DNA of 64,000 nt. Origin: Chytridium lagenaria. Taxonomy: Eukaryota > Chytridiomycota > Chytridiomycetes > Chytridiales > Chytridiaceae. Made by a program: the position numbers and the translations under genes. Below are positions 51,262-60,645 of the stretch, piece after piece. The stretch covers positions 1-64,000 of the forward strand of contig JAHLKC010000109.1 in assembly GCA_025449115.1 (NCBI GenBank). The letters are read 5' to 3'. The notes below the pieces were generated by a model that was not told the DNA's origin, did not search any database, and saw only the letters and a program-made list of their open reading frames with translations. How positions within the stretch are numbered: position 1 is the stretch's first letter; each line of letters opens with the position of its first letter.

Positions 51262-51509
51262 AACGGTAGGATGATGTCGTGAACTCTTGATTCGATTCTG
51301 GCTTTTGCTTTCATATCCAGGTCTTCTTCTTCTAACCTAGTCTTCTTTTCGGCATTTGTAGGCGTGTCAACGACTGCGTAGGGCGTCCAGCCCTTTTCAA
51401 CGATCTTCCAAAGGCCTTTGCCTTTCAAGTACCCGATCATGCGGTACTTCCAGATGTGGAACTGTGTCCCATCAAACATCACCAGTTTGTCGTCGTTTTC
51501 TTTCGTCAT
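51262..51509 (-). pseudogene. gag: Gag N-terminus of Cop-3
   Basis: ATG at 51509 (MTKENDDKLVMFDGTQF), FHIWKYRMIGYLKGKGLW, VDTPTNAEKKTRLEEEDLDM, then RVHDIILPLI, cut by Cop-4 and continued at 9851. The frame is open. Leader and PBS lie at 51510-51626. Confidence 0.9.
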
Positions 51510-51626
51510 CTTCTCGTGTTGACAGCTTGCTTTCTTTCTTGGGATAAACGCTCTTTTCTCTTTTACTCTGCGGCCCTCAAATGGATCGATTCACTCCTCC
51601 TTCCAACCAGGTGAAGTGCTACCACT

Positions 51627-52026
51627 TGTAGGGGTTACGGGGCTCAATTGTAATTAAATTATAATGATTAATAAAGAGAAATAAACTATAACAAATCGTG
51701 ATGGAGTCTCCAGCGGTGACAGGGAGGTAATGACTACGAAACTTCCATATATTCATGTTAACTCCTTTTCGCAACGCATGTAGAGGGTGGGGATTTACAC
51801 CAGAACTCATGACCCGTAAATCTCTCCAATTACGTATCATAAATAAAACATAAAGTAATAAGATTAAAGGGATTAACGCTTCCTCAAATGGAATGAGGAG
51901 CTCAATAAACTGATCAACTCAAAACTTAAAATAACGCGTAAACAAACAGGTTCGGGGGAAAATAACTTAGACAAAATAACGAATGTGGGTGAGAAGAACA
52001 AAATAGAAAGATGAATAAACCCAACA
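51627..52026 (-). repeat. 5' LTR of Cop-3
   Basis: 400 bp, TGTAGGGGTTACGG to ATAAACCCAACA, followed by CACTT, the target duplication shared with 5409-5413. Confidence 0.94.
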
Positions 52027-52545
52027 CACTTGAGAAGATCCGGGTTGATATTGTTGGGCCTATGAAAACCGCGTCAAATGGTGGCGCTCGCTGTTTCCTT
52101 ACCATTTTCGACAGCGACACGAACTACGTGACCGTATATCTTTGCAAGAAAAAGAGCGAGTCAACCAAGTACATCAAGAGTTACAAAGAAGAAGCTTGAA
52201 AAGAAAACCAAAAAAAATTGATAGAAATCGTCGCAGATAACGGAGAGAGCTCAACAACAAAGTGCTGAAGAAGTGATGCTTGGAGCATGGACTTTGACTT
52301 ACCTTCACCATGCCGTATATACCACAACAGAATGGTGTAGCTGAGAGAATGAATCGAAATTTAAACGAACAGTCTAAAAGTATGTTAAGCTGATCAAAAC
52401 TCGAGACGCGTTTTTGGGGGAAGCTGTGATGGCAGCAGCTTACCTCATTAAACGATCCCCAACCCGTACCAATGAAGAAGCCGCTACACTGTTTGTAAAG
52501 TTCGCCGGAGGCAAGCGGGACTTGTTAAGGTTGAGGGTGGGGATG
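52027..52545 (+). pseudogene. pol: Integrase core of Cop-1
   Basis: Continues 5413. EKIRVDIVGPMKTASNGG carries the first catalytic Asp. YVTVYLCKKKSESTKYIKSY follows, then after a shift EIVADNGE and TPQQNGVAERMN-like sequence (about 52325-52360, read CCGTATATACCACAACAGAATGG), then GEAVMAAAYLIKRSPTRTNE and FAGGKRDLLRLRVG. Multiple indels. It stops at the junction with a foreign 1.6-kb segment. Confidence 0.85.
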
Positions 52546-52677
52546 CTTATGGTTGCTGGTGGTGGACCCGCTATTTGCGAGATTGATAGGAACGATGACG
52601 CTGAATATTATTGGTGCTTGTTTCAGCAGTACTCAAACCATGCGTACTGTTTCCAAGCTTTCGGTCCCTCTGGCCCT

Positions 52678-52811
52678 GTAAGTAGTTGTGCTTGTTTGTT
52701 GGTTTCCATTCTTGCTTTTCTAAGTTCTCATTCACGAAGGCGACTTTCCTCCAATTTATTTTACATTACAACACATGTTGTCACATTTCTAACATCACTT
52801 TCCTACCACAG
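52678..52811 (+). other. Intron of the captured gene fragment
   Basis: GTAAGTAGTTGTGC at the donor, CCTACCACAG at the acceptor, 134 nt, phase 0. The flanking exon frames join FGPSGP to TLINLRK. Confidence 0.65.
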
Positions 52812-52870
52812 ACCCTCATCAACCTCCGCAAAGACGCCAACTTGGCCTGTGTCCGCGCTAGGGTCACTTT

Positions 52871-53270
52871 TGTTGGGTTTATTCATCTTCTACTTCGTTT
52901 TACTCACCCACATTCGTTATTTGGTCTAAGTTATTTTTCCCCCCGAACTTTATTTATTTACGCGTTATTTTAAGTTTTGATTTGATCAGTTTTATTGAGC
53001 TCCTCATTCCATTTGAGGATGCGTTAATCCCTTAACTTTATTATTTTATGTTTAGTTTATGATACGTAAAAGAAGGGATTTACGGATCATGAGTTCTGAT
53101 GTAAATCCCTATCTTCTACATGTATTGCGAAAAGTAGTTAACATCAATACATGGAAGTTTCATACTTGTTATCTCCCTGTCACCTCTGGAGACTCCATCA
53201 TCGTTTTATATAGATTACATTCTTTATTAATTCATTATATTTAATTACAATTGAGCCCCGTAACCCTACA
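52871..53270 (+). repeat. Solo LTR (Cop-3/4/6 family) in the gene fragment
   Basis: 400 bp, TGTTGGGTTTATTCATC to CCCGTAACCCTACA, plus orientation, with ACTTT duplicated at 52866-52870 and 53271-53275. It is more diverged from Cop-3, Cop-4 and Cop-6 than they are from each other. It interrupts exon B; removing it restores the frame RVTLTAQTE. Confidence 0.92.
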
Positions 53271-53516
53271 ACTTTAACCGCTCAAACCGAAACCCTCCTT
53301 GCAACTGACCCTATCACCCGAGCTGCAATCACTGCCACCACTGCAGCAAATGGGATCACCTCTGCACCTGTTGCATCAACAGCCACCATTGTCACGCCTT
53401 TGTCCACACCACTTTCGTTCCCTAGTCCTGCGAATGCTATTGTGCCGAGTGGGATTGCGACAGTGTTTGCGGCGATTGCGGGGATTGCAGTTGTGCTTGC
53501 TGCGAGAAGGTTTTGA

Positions 53517-54149
53517 GTTGATTGTTCTTTGGTCTTTTGGAGGATGATCTCATGTTGTCGTTTTCTTTGATGGCGATTTCGCTTTCTCTGTTTTCAAATC
53601 CTTTTTTATCGACTTTTTTCGTTTGTTTAAAAAACTTAAATGTTATTATGGCACTCTCATTTTTGTCGACCCTTGTGCTGATTATTATGAACTAAAACGT
53701 GTCGCGCTGTGTTTAGTTTCAAAATCTATCGACTTATTTAATATTTACTTATTGTCTTTAAAACCTTTGTTTCTGGCCCGTTGTTTTGTGACTTTCAGGC
53801 AATCTCTTTACGAAGCTACAACGGAGCTACATGTCAATATCGTTGGCATGTGCTAACTGGTTTTGCTCTGCCTGGCAATCGAGCATTAAGAATATTAGTT
53901 TGCTGCAAGACTCGGCCAATCCAGTGTCTGCCCATTTCAACACTGCCCATTTCAAAAACGACAGCCTTCAACCTTTGATGGACTGATCGTAATAGTTAGT
54001 GAGATGAAGCCACAGTTGGATGCGACTGTTACCCCTGTGGATTTCGCCCGCCTTGAGGATTCAACTAAAGTCAAAACGCGTGACTTTGTAAGCGATTTAA
54101 AAAACAAAAACAAATTTCACAGAACCTTCAGAAATGGCACAAGATGATG
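53517..54149 (+). other. Rest of the foreign segment in Cop-1, no gene recognised
   Basis: AT-rich sequence after the stop of the gene fragment, probably its 3' flank. Short frames only. TTTCAGGCAATC (53797-53808) and AAATTTCACAG (54113-54123) look like splice acceptors but no exons could be followed. Cop-1 resumes at about 54150 with CTGGTTTTGATTCCC. Confidence 0.5.
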
Positions 54150-54857
54150 TACTGGTTTTGATTCCCGCGGAAGAAGGGCAATTTTAACGCGCGACGCTGC
54201 GCTCTCGTTGGGTATGAACCGGTGCGTTACCGCTTGTGGGATCTGGAAACAAATAAGCTGATCAGAAGCAAATCCGTCATCTTTAACGAAGGGGTGACGG
54301 CGGCTGAATCAGAGAAGGGAGATTCAAAGTTTGAAAGGGAGCTTTAAGGTAGAAAGCTGACTTGGACTTACCTGATTATTCTACAGACTCGTCAAGCTCT
54401 GGTGGAAGTGAAGCAGATACGGCCGTGGATGATGATGAATCTGAATATGATGAGGATGATAATGTTAGTTATCACACTCCTGACCGCGACAAATACGAAA
54501 GAGAAGAACCCCGCTCACCTACTGTTCGTCGTTTTGGTGGTTGTTGTTGTACCAAACTTCCGTGAAGACCTAGATGAACCACATGAGACATCCCTTCAAA
54601 GGTCAACGGCGGAACAAGAAGAAGCCTGGAGAGTTTTGGACGGTCAAGTCATTAGCAAATGCTGTATTATGGGATAAAGATGATGATGAACCGAAAACAT
54701 ACCTAGAAGCGATGCAGAAGAAGGAAAAGGATGAGTGGAGGAAAGCGATGGAGGAGGAGATTAAGAGCTTGGTCGAGTTGGGGACTTGGAGGCTGGTCCC
54801 ACCAAAAGAAAAGAAAGATTATTAAATCACGATGGGTATACAAAACAAAGCGGGATT
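54150..54857 (+). pseudogene. pol: INT C-terminus, linker and first RT residues of Cop-1
   Basis: LVLIP then, after a shift, ARRCALVGYEPVRYRLWDL, KLIRSKSVIFNEGVTAAESE, then TDSSSSGGSEADTAVDDDES, NVSYHTPDRD and PNFREDLDEPHETSLQRS in changing frames. The RT start reads EWRKAMEEEIKSLVELGTWR and WVYKTKR. At about 54857 the sequence flips to the minus-strand RT of Cop-7. Confidence 0.83.
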
Positions 54858-55963
54858 AAGTGCGTAGAGACTCTTCATGCACAAGCAAACCCAGTCTCCT
54901 TTCCCTTCAACAACGAATCCTTCAGGTTGCTCGATATAGATCTCGTGATCTTCTAGCTTGCCGTTTAAAAACGCGGTCTTAACATCGTATTGCCTAATCT
55001 CCATGTCCTCTTGACAGGCAATCGCCAGCATGACTCTCAACGTGGCTTGCTTAATAACGGGTGCAAACTTCTCATCGTAATCAAGACCTTGTTTCTGCGA
55101 ATATCCTTTCGCAACGAAACGTGCTTTGTTTTGTACACCCATCCAGATTTGATAATCTTCTTATCTTTTGGTCGGGGCACCAGCCTCCAAGTCCCCATTT
55201 CGACCAAGCTCTTCATCTCCTCTTCCATTGCTTTCCTCCATTCATCCTTCTCCTTCCTCTGCATCGCTTCTAAGTAAGTTTTTGGCTCATCATCATCTTC
55301 TTCCCATGATGCGGTGTTGGCGGATGGCTTAACCGTCCAAAACTCTCCAGGTTTCTTCTTGTTCCTTGTTGACCTTCAAAGGGATGTTTCGTACGGTTCA
55401 TCCAGGTCTTCACGGAAATTTGGCACTCTTCTTCCACCTGAACGACGAACCGTAGGTGAGCGTGGTTCTTCTCTATCTTCTTCGTTGTAGTCTTCACGAT
55501 CAGGTGTGTGATAACTAACATTATCATCTTCCTCTTCATCGGAGATGTCATCCACAGCGGTTTCACCCTCGCTTCCGGCAGAACTTGACGAATCCGTGTT
55601 GTAATCTGGTAAGTCCAGATCACTGTTCCATTCTGATACATTCCCTACAAACTTCTCGTCTCCCTTCTTCTCTTCCGCCCCAAAAACTCCTTCGTCAAAA
55701 ATGACAGACTTGCTTCTAACCAGCTTATTTTCTTGCAAGTCCCACAGTTGGTATCCAAGCGGTTCATATCCCACAAGCACGCAGCGGCGAGCGTTAAAGT
55801 CACCTTTCTTTCTCTGCTGCTTTGGGATCAAGACAAGCGTGAGGCATCCCCAAACACGCAACCTCGAGAGGTCAGGCTTGACCCAGGCGAATTTCTCAAG
55901 TGGTGTCGCGTCTTCTTCGTTGGTTCGGGTAGGAGATTGGTTAATGAGGAAAGCCCCCGCCAT
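54858..55963 (-). pseudogene. pol: RT start, linker and INT C-terminal domain of Cop-7
   Basis: One frame of 195 codons (55376-55963): PLEKFAWVKPDLSRLRVWGC, ARRCVLVGYEPLGYQLWDL and the Ser/acid linker TDSSSSAGSEGETAVDDISD. RT side: MKSLVEMGTWRLVPRP, GWVYKTK (a short deletion removes the ELGNLDKRK region), FVAKGYSQKQGLDYDEKFAP, RQYDVKTAFLNGKLEDHE and VCLCMKSLYA, where it ends. Confidence 0.87.
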
Positions 55964-55968
55964 TACAG

Positions 55969-56471
55969 TGTTGGGTTTCGCTCACTTGACTCACAAGGAC
56001 GCGCCAGGATCACTCGCACCATTAGTCCGCGGCGTCGGGCGCAACACTAGAGTGATCTGGAATTTACGCGTCGTTCGAGTTGAGCGCGAACGCGCCCACT
56101 GGACTTCTAATTTACATTCTGGACTCATTTGAATTTCCACTTTGATTTACCTTCCTTGATTGGTTTGTTTTCTTTATGCCAGTTTAATTATAACTCTACC
56201 TGTTTGTGATTGGACATTCCCTTCTAGCCTTTATTCCCTTTGTTCCCATCAAGGCTCTTTGATTTGTTTATCTTTTAGTGGAGAGTTTAACGCGTGAGTG
56301 TACGCGTCTCTGATAGGTTTACCTTTGTATTGTCTTTCCTCTTTACTTGTTCGTTTTGTTTCAGTATTTAAAGACTCGTGTGTTGAGTCGAAATATATTA
56401 AGAACGTTGTTCAAGCAAAAGTGCGTTTAACTTTGTTTTAATTGAGCCCCGTGAACAACAAGTATTCAACA
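55969..56471 (+). repeat. 5' LTR of Cop-8
   Basis: 503 bp, TGTTGGGTTTCGCTCAC to AAGTATTCAACA. Contains several ACGCGT-type motifs (TTTAACGCGTGAGTG, GTACGCGTCTC) and GAGCCCCGT near the end, as in the other families. Confidence 0.9.
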
Positions 56472-56486
56472 GTGGTAGCACTTCGT
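56472..56486 (+). other. Primer-binding site of Cop-8
   Basis: GTGGTAGCACTTCGT directly after the LTR, same TGGTAGCACTTC core as in Cop-2, Cop-3, Cop-4, Cop-6 and Cop-7. Confidence 0.65.
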
Positions 56487-56514
56487 TTCGACGATTTTAT
56501 GCCCTGGCTTCCTG

Positions 56515-56580
56515 CCAGTACTGAGAGGACTTGAACCCCTAACGTCCCCTCAAAATGGGATCACTAACCAGTGGTTATGC
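56515..56580 (-). other. tRNA-like sequence 1 in Cop-8 leader
   Basis: The minus strand has TGGTTAGTGATCCCATTTTG, a GGGGAC arm and GGGGTTCAAGTCCTC with a B-box-like GGTTCAAGTCC (56527-56537). D-loop-like TGGTTAGTG, a stem CCC-ATTTTGA-GGG and a T-arm follow in tRNA order. The acceptor stem is not convincing. It may be a tRNA pseudogene or the head of a SINE. Confidence 0.4.
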
Positions 56581-56664
56581 TCTGGAGACTTCGTCTCTTC
56601 TCTTTCGTCCCAACTTTCACGTACACCCGTGATCGTCACGTGCTCCTCACGTGACAAGAGATTT

Positions 56665-56730
56665 TTGTTTCGTCCAGGATTCGAACCTGCAACCTTTTGT
56701 TCAGAAGTGCTACCAGCCGTAACCACTCTT
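56665..56730 (-). other. tRNA-like sequence 2 in Cop-8 leader
   Basis: The minus strand has AGTGGTTACGGCTGGTAGC (A-box-like) and AGGTTCGAATCCTG (perfect B box, 56678-56688) about 40 bases apart in tRNA order. The anticodon arm pairs poorly. Same orientation as the first tRNA-like sequence. Confidence 0.4.
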
Positions 56731-56739
56731 TACGCGTAT

Positions 56740-57115
56740 TCGTTGCAGAACTTTCGACAATGGTCAACCAACTCAAGGCAGCCGGCGAGGCTGTCTCCAA
56801 CGAGCAACACATTGCTCACCTGCTCACCAAACTCCCGGAAGCTTACGACGTCGCGGTTGCCAACATTGAAACGGACGACAAAGCGGTCAAGGACTACAAC
56901 CTGGTCGTTGCCAGGCTTCTCGACTGTGAAGAGAAGATCAAGGACCGCGTGGAGGCATCGGAGGAAGCGGAGGCCTTCTTCACGACAAGAGCGCGTAAGG
57001 GGAAGAAACCAGCAGGAAAGGACGCGTCGAAAGGTGGAGATAAAAGGTCAGTGACTTGTTTTAAGTGCAAGAAGATAGGACACTATGCAACAAGTGTCGC
57101 TCTGGGAAGAAGAAG
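56740..57115 (+). pseudogene. gag: C-terminal half of Gag, Cop-8
   Basis: FVAELSTMVNQLKAAGEAVS, TKLPEAYDVAVANIE, the basic KGKKPAGKDASKGGDKRS and a zinc knuckle starting CFKCKKIGHYA (about 57055-57100); the last Cys (KKCRSG-like) is in another frame. The N-terminal half of Gag, including the FHIWKYRM block, is absent. Its place is taken by the tRNA-like sequences. Confidence 0.82.
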
Positions 57116-57299
57116 GACTCGGGGGAGTCGAGTGATGATACCTCAGAGAACGAGAGAGATGGTGGTGGTAGGAACCGTCATCGTGGGAAGTGGTGGAAGA
57201 AGCGCGCCTCGGACAAGAAGAAGTCTGCAAACACGGCGCGTGCAGTCCAATTGCCTTTATGGCTATTGTGCGTCAGGTTGACGCGGAGGCTGGGGAAGC

Positions 57300-57640
57300 C
57301 TTGTCGGTTAAGCTGGAGAAGCGGGATAACCGATGGATTCTGGAGCCACTCACCATATGACCTTCTCGAAGGAAGGATTGCGGGGTTACCGCGCCGCGAG
57401 CAGCCGCGTAAAAACTGCAGAGCACGGCGAAGGAATACGCGTGGAGGGAGTAGGAGATTTAACCCTCAGCATCAAGGTCGGGAAGGCCACGCAAACGATC
57501 ACGCTCAAGAACGTACTCTATGTGCCGGAGCTCACGCGTAATCTCATCTCCTGGGTGCAGCAGCGTCGCGTGGCGTTGTTTTGGAGTCATCCAGCGGCAA
57601 GTATCGCCTCAGACACGTCGGATCGAACGACGTGACGGCA
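57300..57640 (+). pseudogene. pol: Protease of Cop-8
   Basis: NRWILEPLT in one frame, or with a base restored RWI.DSGATHHMTFSKEG (57333 on), holds the active-site DSG. EGVGDLTLSIKVGKATQTIT and LKNVLYVPELTRNLISW follow. Frame shifts at about 57335 and 57550. Confidence 0.83.
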
Positions 57641-58300
57641 GAGTTCAAGGTTGAGGACAACCTATTTTATCTGGTGCAGCCAGACACCGCAGCAAACACC
57701 ACGATGGGTGTGAAAAGCCAGTCGCTCAACAGCGCGCAGATTTGGCATCGACGGATGGGTCACATCTCGATGAAGGCGGTGAAGAAGCTTGAAAAATCGG
57801 CAACGGGTGTACGCATCACGTTGTATAACGACGACGACGACGTGCTGTGCAAGGGATGCATTGAGGGGAAGCTTACGCGCTCCTCTCACCCGGAGAGAGT
57901 TGAGAAGGACTACAAAGTCTTGGAACGCGTTCACGTGGATTTGGCGGGACCCATGAAGCGGAAGAGCTTGGGAGGGTCGCGTTACTTCATGGTGGTTGTG
58001 GACGCGTCAACGGGTTACTGCAACACGTACATGCTCAAGGAAAGAAGCAAGCGGTTCAGTACATCAAGCAGTACAAGAGAGAGGCCGAGGCACTCACAGG
58101 TCGACGGATTGACGCGTTGAGATACTCGGAAAGGAACCCTGAGGAGATGGAACGACTTCGATCTCCTGGAGATTGTTGCAGATAACGGTGGGGAATTTAA
58201 GAACAAGCAGCTGGAGGCATGGTGCCTGGAGGAAGGCATCAAGCTCACGTTCACCATGCCCTACACGCCTCAGCAGAACGGTGTCGCGGAAGAATGAATC
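57581..58300 (+). pseudogene. pol: Integrase of Cop-8
   Basis: GAG-pre GKYRLRHVGSNDVTAEF, then IWHRRMGHISMKAVKKL and CKGCIEGKLT (H2C2), ERVHVDLAGPM (first Asp), GSRYFMVVVDASTGYCNTYM, LEIVADNGGEFKNKQLEAW (second Asp, about 58170-58215, in a second frame) and TPQQNGVAE (third residue, about 58266-58292). A longer insert (ALTGRRIDALRYSERNPEEM) sits between the strand and the second Asp compared with Cop-4. Shifts near 58045 and 58290. Confidence 0.86.
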
Positions 58301-59175
58301 GGTCGCTCATTGAGAAGGCAAAATGCATGCTTAGCGACGCGAGTCTTGACGACAAATTCTGGGGAGAGGCCGTTACGTGTGCCACGTACTTGTACAATCG
58401 ATCTCCTCGTAAGGATGGGATTTTACCTCTGGAAGGCTTCATGGGAAGGAAGCCTAACCTGAAACGCGTTCGAATCTTCGGTTGCGCATGTTACGCGCAC
58501 GTCCCAAAGGAACGACGGAAGAAGATGGAGAAGAACGCGCGCAAATGCATTTTCTTGGGATATGAGGCAATGGGATATCGCCTTTATGACCCAGTCACGA
58601 AGAAAGTAGTGCGCAGCAAGACTGTTGTGTTTGACGAGTTGAACACTGGAGTGTGGGAAGGACACGACGCAGACGTGTCCACCTGGAAGGTACACAGGAA
58701 GCTGCTGGACAAGGTGGGAAGCGATTCAGGAGTTGGGGGAGCGATGAAGACTCCGAGGATTCCGAAGATGAGTCATTGAGCTCTGAGGATGATGGAGATA
58801 ACGCGTCACAGGTCAGTGAAGACAGCGAAGCGTTGGAGGATGATGTCGAGGATGCTCAGGAAGAGAACGACGCGTCAGAAGAGTTCGAAGACGCGCCAAC
58901 CTCGCCAAGAAGGACTCCTCAACGCGCTACACGCAGCGTTTCACGTCTCCCGGTACCAGCAACACCACCAGCAGAGGAAGGCACTCGTCGTTATTCCCTG
59001 AGAGAGAGGAGGCCAGCAAACGCAGAATGGTTTAAGGCTCAAGCGCCAGGAAAGCGCGCTCCTGCTCCACGTAAGCCTGCAGCACACACCGTTACCGTGA
59101 TGAGTGACGAGGACGTGACAGATCCAGCAACCGTTGAGGACGCGTTGGGACGCGTCGATTCAGAAGAATGGTGAA
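58288..59175 (+). pseudogene. pol: INT C-terminal part and linker of Cop-8
   Basis: RMNRSLIEKAKCMLSDASLD, FWGEAVTCATYLYNRSPRKD, KRVRIFGCACYAHVPKERRK and CIFLGYEAMGYRLYDPVTKK, the copia integrase C-terminal blocks. The linker is strongly acidic (DSEDESLSSEDDGDN, EDSEALEDDVEDAQ), then RRTPQRATRSVSRLPVPATP and RYSLRERRPANAEWF. Shift near 58735-58770. Confidence 0.84.
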
Positions 59176-60645
59176 GGCTCTTCAGGAGGAGTACCAGTCG
59201 TTGCTGGAGCATCAGACGTGGCGTCTGGTGCCTCGACCAAAGGGCAAGCACATCATCAAGAGTGGATGGGTGCTCCGTTACAAGCGAAAGGAAAACGGCT
59301 CCGTGGAAAGAAGAAAAGCTCGATTCGTTGCGAAGGGATATTCGCAGAAAGAAGGCGTGGACTACTTGGAGACTTACGCGCCAGTGATGAAAGGGGCGAC
59401 CTTTCGGACAGCACTCGCGGTGGCAGCTCACGAGGGGATGGTGTTACGCCAATACGACGTCAAGACGGCGTTTCTCAACGGCAATCTCAAGGAGGAGATA
59501 TACATCGAGCAACCAGAGGGTTTTGTGATTGTTGGGAAGGAAGACTGGGTTTGTCTTCTCTTGAAGACCTTGTACGGTTTGAAGCAATCACCTCTTGGAT
59601 GGAACGAGGTGTTGGATGAGTTTCTCATCTCGATAGGCTTCACACGTTCGCTCTCGGATCCCTGTCTTTACTACCGACGCAACGGCGAGAGGTTATCGTT
59701 ACTGGTTGTCTATGTTGACGACCTAGTGCACGCGTGTCCTGATCAGGAAGAGGCAGACGCGTTTCAAGACGATCTCAAGCGTCGGTTTACGGTCACAAGC
59801 CAGGGGGAGCCAAGATACGCGGTTGGAACCCAAGTTCGCTACAATCAACACGAGAGGCATGTGCGTATCAAGCAGGAGGCCTATATCATCTCGATGATGA
59901 AGAAGCTACGAGTGCCAGAAGGACATCTCAAGAAGCTTCCGCTAAGGCCAGGAACGCGTCTCAGACGCGTTGAAGACAACGAGACTCCATTGGAAGAAGT
60001 GGAGGGACTAGCCTATCGAACTGTGGTCGGTTCATTGATGTACGCGATGGTTAATTCGCGTCCCGACGTGGCATTTGCAGTTGGAATGCTGGCGCGCTAC
60101 CAGGCGCGTCCTGGACACGAGCACTGGGAGTGTGCTCGTGATTTAGTCGGGTATTTACAGTTGACGCGTAGCTTGGGCATAAGCTATTCGCGTCAAGGGA
60201 ACAAGTTGAAGCTTGAAGGATTCAGCGACGCGGATCTTGGGAACGATCCGGACGAGAAGAAGTCAATCAGTGGATTCGTCATCATGCTGAATGGAGGAGC
60301 TGTGATGTGGGGTGCGCGTAAACAAGCGTCAGTAGCTGTTTCCAGCGCAGAGGCCGAGTATGTCGCGTTGAGTGAGGCATCGTCGGAGCTCATCTGGTTG
60401 AAGCAGCTTCTGGAGGAGATAGGATACTCCTTTGACGATCCACCAACGCTTTGGTGTGATAACACGGCAGCAGAGGCCATTGCAAAGAACCCCATCATCA
60501 GCTCGAGGACGCGACACGTGGATCTTCGGTTCCACGCGGTTAGAGATCGCGTTGCCAAGCGTTTGCTTCAGGTGGAGCACATTGGAACCAAGGAACAGCC
60601 TGCAGACATGCTCACAAGGGGCTGGCGCGTAGAGACCTGGAGAGG
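59168..60645 (+). CDS. pol: RT and RNase H of Cop-8
   Basis: A long open frame starting inside RT (VKALQEEYQSLLEHQTWRLV). Blocks: KSGWVLRYKRKENGSVERRK, FVAKGYSQKEGVDYLETYAP, QYDVKTAFLNGNLKEEIYIE, LLKTLYGLKQSPLGWNEVL, LLVVYVDDLVHACP (YVDD), GSLMYAMVNSRPDVAFAVGM, then RNase H FSDADLGNDPDEKKSISGF, VSSAEAEYVALSEASSELIW, LWCDNTAAEAIA and GTKEQPADMLTRGW. All catalytic residues are present. The natural C-terminus is replaced from about 60646 by Cop-7 sequence, and the frame stops at 60671-60673. The ATG at 59168 is internal. Confidence 0.93.

Larger units (their letters stand above)
5414..52026 (-). mobile_element. Cop-3, copia element inserted in Cop-1, split by Cop-4
   Basis: The pieces are 5414-9851 (3' LTR, RNase H, RT, linker, INT, PR, most of gag) and 51262-52026 (gag N-terminus, leader, 5' LTR). 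The 5-bp target duplication is CACTT at 5409-5413 and 52027-52031. The two LTRs (5414-5809, 51627-52026) are nearly identical. Cop-4 sits in its gag with its own duplication GTATC. Without Cop-4 the gag frame would continue from LIQD into ILPLI. Several single-base indels make the coding region non-functional. Confidence 0.93.
52546..53516 (+). pseudogene. Fragment of a non-transposon gene (two exons) inside Cop-1
   Basis: Exon A (to 52677) reads VAGGGPAICEIDRNDDAEYY, WCLFQQYSNHAYCFQAFG. A GTAAGT...CCACAG intron (52678-52811) follows. Exon B (52812-53516, without the solo LTR) reads TLINLRKDANLACVRARV, then a Thr/Ala/Ser-rich stretch (TDPITRAAITATTAANGI) and a C-terminal hydrophobic segment GIATVFAAIAGIAVVLAA before RRF and TGA at 53514-53516. 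Cysteines, a Thr/Ser-rich stalk and a terminal hydrophobic tail suggest the end of a cell-surface protein (GPI- or membrane-anchored). I recognise no family. The intron shows it came as DNA, not as processed RNA. The 5' part is missing. Confidence 0.6.
3643..54857 (+). mobile_element. Cop-1, outermost copia element, broken by nested insertions
   Basis: The pieces are 3643-5413 (leader, gag, PR, start of INT), 52027-52545 (rest of INT) and 54150-54857 (INT C-terminus, linker, first RT residues). Removing Cop-3 with one copy of the CACTT duplication (5409-5413 and 52027-52031) restores the integrase reading across HVDIVGPM. The 5' LTR is hidden left of Cop-2 or lost. RT onward is missing: at 54857 the sequence changes abruptly to the minus-strand Cop-7. 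It is the most decayed copia here and the oldest layer, because every other insertion between 5.4 and 54 kb lies inside it. Confidence 0.88.

Noticed and set aside
52546..54149. A 4-bp target duplication (GATG) flanking the gene fragment
   Set aside because: GATG occurs at both borders, but the expected Cop-1 sequence (GGATGCTTGCACTGG by comparison) places the left joint after GGATGCTT, so the match is probably chance.
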